Below are positions 12,872 to 18,029 of a stretch of 18,029 nt of DNA, in pieces. A program made the translations under genes and the position numbers. The notes under the pieces are model-generated. The model was not told where the DNA came from, did no database searches, and worked only from the letters and a program-made list of their open reading frames with translations. Source of the DNA: Oscillospiraceae bacterium (GTDB lineage Bacteria; Bacillota; Clostridia; UBA1381). The stretch is from assembly GCA_015068545.1 (NCBI GenBank), contig SVKH01000013.1, positions 1-18,029 of the forward strand, read 5' to 3'. Positions within the stretch are counted from its first letter, which is position 1. Every line of letters begins with the position of its first letter.

Positions 12872-15800
12872 ATGAAGAAAACAATTAGTATTATTTTAAT
12901 AATATTAACGATTTTGTCATCAATAACAGTATTTGCAGACAATGGGAAATTTGTTGAAAGCGGTACTTGTGGAAATGAAGCAAAATGGACATTTTACGAA
13001 ACTGATGATGGCGGCACATTGATAATAAGCGGTACCGGCACAATGTACGATTATCAACCAAAGGAGGAATATGTGACATCTTATTCGTCACGAAAGGCTT
13101 CATACAGAAGCAATGCACCATGGGCACAGTTTAATTCTCGAGTTACAAACATTATCATTGAAGAAGGAATTACATATATAGGAGAATATGCTTTTTATAA
13201 TACACAATTTATCACAAGTGTAGAAAAAGTAATGTTACCGTCATCACTAGTCAAAATAGGAGAAACTGCTTTATTTAGTTTGGGTGATAAAACACACCTT
13301 CCATCAAGTATTACAATAATACCAGACCATTTTTATGGCGGTTCTGATATTTCAGACATAAAAATACCTAAACGAATTACCTCCATAGACGATTTCGCTT
13401 TTTATGATTGTGGAATTTTAGAAGACATATATTTACCTGCAAATCTATCTAACATTGGTCCTCGAGCATTTAATTTTTGCAATAATTTAAAGAATGTGTA
13501 TTATGAAGGAAATCAAACTCAATGGAACTCTATTGACATTGGCATAGATAATGAATGTTTAAAAAAGGCAAATATACATTTTAACTATTCTTATGATGAT
13601 TTAGACTACGATAATTCAGAAATTGAAAAACTACCTTCAGAAGACATTCCTTATGAAAATGAAAACTGCAATTTAGATATTGAATTTTCTGTATTAGATG
13701 TAGATGGATATACACTTGATGAAATATCTTATGATATTGATAATGAAACATACAATATTGATAGTTTCACTTTGAAAGTGCGTGTGACTAACGAGGCATT
13801 TTTAACATCAACAAAGGCTCAAAATGTTGATGTTAATATTATATTGCCAGATGGTTTTAGCTTTGAAAAAAATTCTGATAGCAGAGAAAAAAATATTCAC
13901 TTTAATTCTATTTCTACAGAGAAAGATTTTAGCGAAATTGTGTATTTGCGAGAACCTAAATATGATGATATACATACGATTTCAGTTGAAGTATCCGGTG
14001 ATAATGTAGATAATGAAGATGATTTTACATATGATTTGATTGTGGGTAGCTATACTTTTACACCCGAAAAATACAAAGCTGACCATATTATTTATAATTC
14101 AGAACTTGCGAAAATTATAGAAAACACTTTTAATAGCGACACACCGGCAACAACATTAAGAAACGCCGGTGAAAGAAATGGATTATCTACATCAGTTGAT
14201 TTTTGGAACGCAGTAAAAAACGCAGGCAAGATTGTGGATAATCCTGCAAATATTACAGATGTTGTTCTTGAAAAAAAGGATATGTATGAAGCAATTTTAT
14301 GGGATGTATTTGAAACTTCCTGCAATTCCGACTTAATTGATGCTATGCAAACAAGTATCGATGAAAGCGGAAAGAATGCGTATGATACAATCGTCAAGTA
14401 TTTTAAAACGGCTTATAACATAGATGTTACACAAACAGATTCTTTTTCACGAATGACAGCTTCACAAAAAGAGGACTTCTTCAATAAAATGGATGAAAGA
14501 TTTTCAGAAAAATTCCCGGGACTTGACAATATGGCAAGGTTTTCAGGTTTTATTGGAGATATGTCAGACTCAGTTTCCGATACTTATACCATATGCAAAG
14601 CAGCTGCTTCGTATTATATGTTATATACCTTGAATGACTCCGTTAAATATGTAATGAAAGAAATGTATCGAGAGTGTGACGGAAATACCTCGTTAAAAAA
14701 TGCACTACTTAATTGTTGGGCTGTTATGGATTCTAACGAAGCAGAACTGGCTGCCAATATTGCAGCAATGGTTACATTAACAACAGGAAAAAATGTATTA
14801 AATGCTTGTGTAGAAGAAATGTGGGATAAAATCGAGGATAAGGTATGTGTGATGCATCCTGCTGCAGCGGTATTTATGATTTCATATAAGGGAAGCACTT
14901 TTATTTGTGATACTTTATTTAATACAACAGAAAGTGCCGAAAAATATTCCAAACTTGAAGCAACTGTTGATGTAAAAGAATTAACTTTAAAAGCCTATAA
15001 CGAGATGAAAGAATACTATAAGCAACACGAAACCGAAAAAAATGCCAAAAAATATAATAGTGCCATAGATATAATGTTTAATGTATTAGATGCTGACTGC
15101 GATATTTCAAAGGCATTTGTCAATACTTATGAAGAATCGACAGTAGGTATGATTTCTTCGCTACTCGGGAATACGACTGCCGAAGAGAGAAGTGAGCAGA
15201 TAGGAAATATTCAAAACTCATATTCTCAACAATATGAAGCGACGCTGCGTGATTGGGTTTATGAACTTGAAAATGATAATCCAAAGCAATATGAAAAATA
15301 TAAGCATATAATTACTGATTCTATGGGCAACATCACAAAAAAATATGAAATTGCTTGCCCTGTTGATGTTTATATATATGATTTAAGTGATAATTTAATA
15401 GGTTCGGTTGTAAATAATATCCCGTATGTAGCTAATAATGCAAATATAACAATTAGTGCGGTAAATGATGAAAAACATATTTATCTTGATGATGGAAAAT
15501 ACACATTGAAATATGTGGGAAATGATGCTGGCAAAATGAATATAAATATAACAAATTTTGACGGTACGAAAATTGACAGAAAGGTTTGTTTTGAAGATAT
15601 TCCTTTATCTATTGGAACAACCTATACTTCAAAAAGTTATACCAATGATTATACCATAAGTTCATCAAACATAGAAATTTCTCCTGATTATGATACAGAT
15701 AAAAATCCCGAAAATACTGTTTTTTACGAATTTAATCAGCACAATTTAAATATAGAAGATAACGAGAATGAAGATTATTCAGAACTTTTTACAACAGAAC

Positions 15801-16594
15801 TTCGGCTTTACATTGGTAAAAACAGTTATTATAAAAATGGAATGAGGGGCGAAAATGATGTAGCTCCTGTTATAATAAATGATCGTACCATGCTGCCTAT
15901 TCGCTTAATAGCAGAAGTTTTTGACTGTATGGTTAGCTGGGATGAGGCATCAAATACAGTATCCGTTTATTATGACGGAGAAAAAGAAAAAAATTACGAT
16001 GTCTTTTTAGAGTTGCAGATTGGCGATAGTAAAATAAAAAAGACTTATCTTGATTATGATGAAATATCTACACATTTTTCAGAAGAAAGTATAGCCGAAG
16101 GATTACCTATGACAGAAATTCTGCCGTATGCAGAGATTGCATATATTGATTTGGATTCTCCGGCTGTGATTATGAATGATAGGACTTATGTTCCCGTACG
16201 TGCGGTTTCGGAAGCATTGAGTGTGAATGTTGAGTGGGATGGAAACGAGCAAAAGGTAATACTGTCAAAAAAAGAATTGGGAACATTTTATAAGAATTAT
16301 CCTGATGTTTTAAATCTGTCCTATTATCTTTTGGATGCACCTATAAGAAGTGATGAAGGTTTTTGCAGATACGATGTCAGAAATTCTAATCCGGATTCAA
16401 TTTCAAATATAGTATCACGATATTTGGAAGCTGTGAAAGCGAATGGTTGGAGTATTGAAAAAAGGGAATCGGAAACAAATGTTGAATATTTGATGCAAAA
16501 AGATAATGTTATAATAGAGTTTATTTCGGATACCATGGCATTTCTCGACTTTTATTCTGGAGAATTTTATGATATTGAAGCAACAAATCAATAA
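12872..16594 (+). CDS. Secreted BspA-type leucine-rich-repeat protein with stalk domain
   Basis: The protein has 1240 residues. Residues 1-22 are a signal peptide (cut after TVFA). Residues about 30-230 include BspA/TpLRR-type repeats with the recurring I-x-x-I-x-x-x-A-F-x-x-C/N pattern (ITYIGEYAFYN, ITSIDDFAFYDC, LSNIGPRAFNFC). Residues about 240-405 are acidic and beta-like. Residues about 409-803 form a long, mainly helical region with no domain I recognise. About 976-1135 is a stalk/copper amine oxidase N-terminal-like domain (NDRTMLPIRLIAEVFDC; NDRTYVPVRAVSEALSVNVEW), followed by a roughly 100-residue unknown tail. The stalk is internal rather than terminal. The likely role is surface adhesion or sensing; no LPXTG or SLH anchor is seen. 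GGGGGA (12859-12864) precedes the ATG by 7 nt. Its base composition and codon use are clearly more AT-rich than the operon upstream, and repeats flank it, suggesting acquisition. Expression is probably controlled by the attenuator leader. Confidence 0.85.
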   Translation: MKKTISIILIILTILSSITVFADNGKFVESGTCGNEAKWTFYETDDGGTLIISGTGTMYDYQPKEEYVTSYSSRKASYRSNAPWAQFNSRVTNIIIEEGITYIGEYAFYNTQFITSVEKVMLPSSLVKIGETALFSLGDKTHLPSSITIIPDHFYGGSDISDIKIPKRITSIDDFAFYDCGILEDIYLPANLSNIGPRAFNFCNNLKNVYYEGNQTQWNSIDIGIDNECLKKANIHFNYSYDDLDYDNSEIEKLPSEDIPYENENCNLDIEFSVLDVDGYTLDEISYDIDNETYNIDSFTLKVRVTNEAFLTSTKAQNVDVNIILPDGFSFEKNSDSREKNIHFNSISTEKDFSEIVYLREPKYDDIHTISVEVSGDNVDNEDDFTYDLIVGSYTFTPEKYKADHIIYNSELAKIIENTFNSDTPATTLRNAGERNGLSTSVDFWNAVKNAGKIVDNPANITDVVLEKKDMYEAILWDVFETSCNSDLIDAMQTSIDESGKNAYDTIVKYFKTAYNIDVTQTDSFSRMTASQKEDFFNKMDERFSEKFPGLDNMARFSGFIGDMSDSVSDTYTICKAAASYYMLYTLNDSVKYVMKEMYRECDGNTSLKNALLNCWAVMDSNEAELAANIAAMVTLTTGKNVLNACVEEMWDKIEDKVCVMHPAAAVFMISYKGSTFICDTLFNTTESAEKYSKLEATVDVKELTLKAYNEMKEYYKQHETEKNAKKYNSAIDIMFNVLDADCDISKAFVNTYEESTVGMISSLLGNTTAEERSEQIGNIQNSYSQQYEATLRDWVYELENDNPKQYEKYKHIITDSMGNITKKYEIACPVDVYIYDLSDNLIGSVVNNIPYVANNANITISAVNDEKHIYLDDGKYTLKYVGNDAGKMNINITNFDGTKIDRKVCFEDIPLSIGTTYTSKSYTNDYTISSSNIEISPDYDTDKNPENTVFYEFNQHNLNIEDNENEDYSELFTTELRLYIGKNSYYKNGMRGENDVAPVIINDRTMLPIRLIAEVFDCMVSWDEASNTVSVYYDGEKEKNYDVFLELQIGDSKIKKTYLDYDEISTHFSEESIAEGLPMTEILPYAEIAYIDLDSPAVIMNDRTYVPVRAVSEALSVNVEWDGNEQKVILSKKELGTFYKNYPDVLNLSYYLLDAPIRSDEGFCRYDVRNSNPDSISNIVSRYLEAVKANGWSIEKRESETNVEYLMQKDNVIIEFISDTMAFLDFYSGEFYDIEATNQ

Positions 16595-16597
16595 AAT

Positions 16598-16631
16598 AGT
16601 ATCTATTTTGGGGACGTCCCCTTTTTGGATA
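16598..16631. repeat. Right copy of palindromic flanking repeat (short form)
   Basis: AGTATCTATTTTG (16598-16610) is followed by a perfect 12-bp palindrome GGGGACGTCCCC (16610-16621) and TTTTTGGATA. It matches the outer parts of the 12367-12433 copy in the same orientation but lacks that copy's inner hairpin arms. It begins only 4 nt after the LRR gene stop. Confidence 0.65.
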
Positions 16632-16633
16632 GT

Positions 16634-16677
16634 AAAAAAGAACTCTTGCCGAGGTTATCGGTAAGAGTTCATATTTT
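16634..16677. terminator. Bidirectional terminator between convergent genes
   Basis: GAACTCTTGCCGA (16640-16652) pairs with TCGGTAAGAGTTC (16658-16670), with one wobble and a 5-nt loop. The plus strand continues into ATATTTTTAT, ending the LRR transcript. The minus strand runs into six T's (complement of 16634-16639), ending the amidohydrolase transcript. Confidence 0.85.
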
Positions 16678-16720
16678 TATCTAGAAATCCATGTAATGGC
16701 GATATACAATATCAAAAGCT

Positions 16721-17515
16721 TTATATGTTTAGTAGTTTTGCGGCATTATCCCACAGAATTCTCTTTCGGTCATTTTCCGGAATGTCTATTTCCATAAACT
16801 TATCCAGCTCTTCCCGCGGTGTCCAAAGCGGGTAGTCGGTACCGAACAGAACTTTGTCCACGCCAAAAGCATAGATAAGCTCCTTTGCTCTTTGAGGAGA
16901 AATCTTCCAAAGACTGGAGGAAGTATCTACATAGAAATTGTCATATCCGGTAAGATTCTTCTCAGCATCATCCCACACCGAGTATCCACCAAAATGACCG
17001 CCAATTACCACCAAATCTGTGTATGTTTCCAGTATTGGAACCAGTCTGTTTGGGTTGGAATTATCGTATCTGCTGTCTCCGGTGTGCATCAGAATAGGAA
17101 GGGAGTACTTCTCGCTAAGCTCGTATATCTTAAGCATACGAAAGTCATCAATTTTAAAATTCTGTATATCAGGATGGAGCTTAATCCCGGTAAGCCCAAG
17201 TGATAAAAGCTCTTCTATATCCCTAACCATATCATTGCTTTCCGGATGCATAGTACCGAACCCTGTCATAGTTCCATTACTGTTTTTTACACTATCCGAA
17301 ATGAAGCGGTTTATGGAAGAAACCTGATGGGGAGTAGTGGCAACCGATTGCACCAAAAAGTGTGAAATTCCGGCGTCCTTTCCTGCATCTATAAGAGTTC
17401 CCACGGTACCATCCATACAAGAAGTTTTCTGGTAAAACTTACCGGTTGCATCTGCAGCTTTTTGCGCAATTTTATCGGGATAGATATGGCAATGTGCGTC
17501 TAGAATTTTGTACAT
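16721..17515 (-). CDS. Amidohydrolase-family (PF04909-type) metal-dependent TIM-barrel hydrolase
   Basis: The protein has 264 residues. H8-C-H10 at the N-terminus, K112-L-H114 in GIKLHPD, H144 in MHTGD, H174 in GGHFGG and D227 in FGTDYPL follow the order of metal and catalytic residues in the amidohydrolase 2 group, which includes decarboxylases and lactone or amide hydrolases acting on small carboxylates. The substrate cannot be assigned. There is no signal peptide, so it is cytoplasmic. It starts 5 nt after the ilvE stop without a good ribosome binding site, so translation is probably coupled to ilvE. The bidirectional terminator lies about 50 nt downstream. Confidence 0.87.
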   Translation of the reverse strand: MYKILDAHCHIYPDKIAQKAADATGKFYQKTSCMDGTVGTLIDAGKDAGISHFLVQSVATTPHQVSSINRFISDSVKNSNGTMTGFGTMHPESNDMVRDIEELLSLGLTGIKLHPDIQNFKIDDFRMLKIYELSEKYSLPILMHTGDSRYDNSNPNRLVPILETYTDLVVIGGHFGGYSVWDDAEKNLTGYDNFYVDTSSSLWKISPQRAKELIYAFGVDKVLFGTDYPLWTPREELDKFMEIDIPENDRKRILWDNAAKLLNI

Positions 17516-17520
17516 AACTA

Positions 17521-18029
17521 TTAGTCAACAAAGATAGTCCAACCGAACTCGTCTTCGATTCTGCCCCATTGAATACCTGTGATTGTATCATAAAGCCTTT
17601 GGCTAACTTCGCCGATTTCGTTATTGTTGATAGTCATAACGTCATCCTTGTATCTTAGCTTGCCAACTGGGGAAATAACAGCAGCAGTACCTGTACCGAA
17701 GCATTCATCCAGTCTGCCTTCCTTTTGTGCTGAGATAAGCTCATCTACACTGATCCTTCTTTCTTCAACTTCGTATCCCCACTTTTTGCAAACTTCAATA
17801 ACAGAGTTTCGTGTGATACCAGGAAGAATACTGCCGTTTAGCATAGGTGTTACGATTTTGCCGTCAATCTTAAAGAAGATGTTCATAGCGCCAACTTCTT
17901 CTATGTACTTTCTTTCAATTCCGTCAAGCCACAAAACCTGTGAATATCCGTCATCGTGTGCTTTAACCTGAGCTGCCAAGCTTGCTGCATAGTTACCGCC
18001 TGTTTTTGCGTAGCCGATACCACCTTTTA
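17521..18029 (-). CDS. ilvE: Branched-chain amino acid aminotransferase (partial, 3' part)
   Basis: The minus frame is open from the right edge and gives the last 169 residues. KGGIGYAKTGGNYAAS at the edge contains the PLP-binding lysine (the K before T-G-G-N-Y) of type II branched-chain aminotransferases. QVLWLDGIERKYIEEVGAMN, the LNGSILPGITR segment and F-G-T-G-T-A-A-V-I follow in family order. It carries out the last step of Leu, Ile and Val synthesis, or the first of their breakdown, in the cytoplasm. The in-frame TTG at 17977-17979 is a leucine inside the conserved block, not the start. The amidohydrolase gene follows 5 nt downstream in the same transcript. Confidence 0.95.
   Translation of the reverse strand, partial: KGGIGYAKTGGNYAASLAAQVKAHDDGYSQVLWLDGIERKYIEEVGAMNIFFKIDGKIVTPMLNGSILPGITRNSVIEVCKKWGYEVEERRISVDELISAQKEGRLDECFGTGTAAVISPVGKLRYKDDVMTINNNEIGEVSQRLYDTITGIQWGRIEDEFGWTIFVD

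Noticed and set aside
3966..16594. LPXTG sorting signals or SLH domains on the three large secreted proteins
   Set aside because: None of the C-termini contains an LPXTG motif with hydrophobic tail, nor recognisable SLH repeats.
17977..17979. TTG as start of a short 152-residue gene
   Set aside because: The frame is open to the window edge and the conserved PLP-lysine block continues upstream; this is internal to ilvE.
1..18029. CRISPR arrays, tRNA or rRNA genes, intact transposases
   Set aside because: No regularly spaced direct repeats, tRNA-like cloverleaf sequences, rRNA signatures or transposase motifs were found on either strand.

Overview
The window looks like a chromosome segment from a low-GC Gram-positive Clostridia member, probably an anaerobic gut-type firmicute. 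The evidence is strong AGGAGG-type ribosome binding sites, AT-rich intergenic DNA with sigma-A-like promoters, many rho-independent terminators, and secreted proteins with stalk (copper amine oxidase N-terminal-like), FN3, Big_2, GLUG-like and BspA-type leucine-rich repeat domains. Species cannot be fixed from sequence alone. No tRNA, rRNA or CRISPR array was seen.

Layout. 1-789 (minus): 5' part of a multidrug/lipid-type ABC exporter, with a perfect 18-bp palindrome just upstream. 1062-1304 (minus): secG with its own promoter and terminator. 1543-2604 (plus, divergent from secG): a secreted stalk-domain protein with a papain/C39-like Cys-His-Asp domain. 2669-3635: an overlapping HAD-IB phosphatase and Nudix hydrolase pair, closed by a large terminator. 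3966-12152: a two-gene operon encoding secreted enzymes. The first is a 1898-residue protein with four (jelly-roll-like + FN3) modules and a C-terminal NodB/CE4 deacetylase-like domain. The second is an 824-residue alkaline phosphatase with GLUG-like and Big_2 domains. A promoter with TGTAA direct repeats lies upstream, and a nested stem-loop element and a terminator follow.

12.37-16.63 kb is a visibly AT-richer block. It is bracketed by two directly oriented copies of a palindromic repeat (AGTATCTATTTTG...ACGTCCCCTTTTTGGATA). Inside are a 3' gene remnant, a promoter, a roughly 200-nt structured leader, and a 1240-residue BspA-type LRR/stalk surface protein. The leader has coaxial stems, a predicted loop-to-downstream pseudoknot, and competing antiterminator and terminator hairpins. 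It looks like a riboswitch or attenuator but matches no class I can recognise by eye, and it is the most interesting item here. The block ends at a bidirectional terminator shared with a convergent minus-strand pair: a PF04909-type amidohydrolase and, upstream of it, the 3' part of a branched-chain aminotransferase (ilvE) running off the right edge.

How the genes fit together. The central operon probably makes extracellular enzymes that bind and trim a phosphorylated and/or acylated glycan, possibly under phosphate control. The LRR protein is probably a regulated surface adhesin. SecG, the ABC exporter, HAD/Nudix and ilvE are ordinary housekeeping or accessory neighbours.
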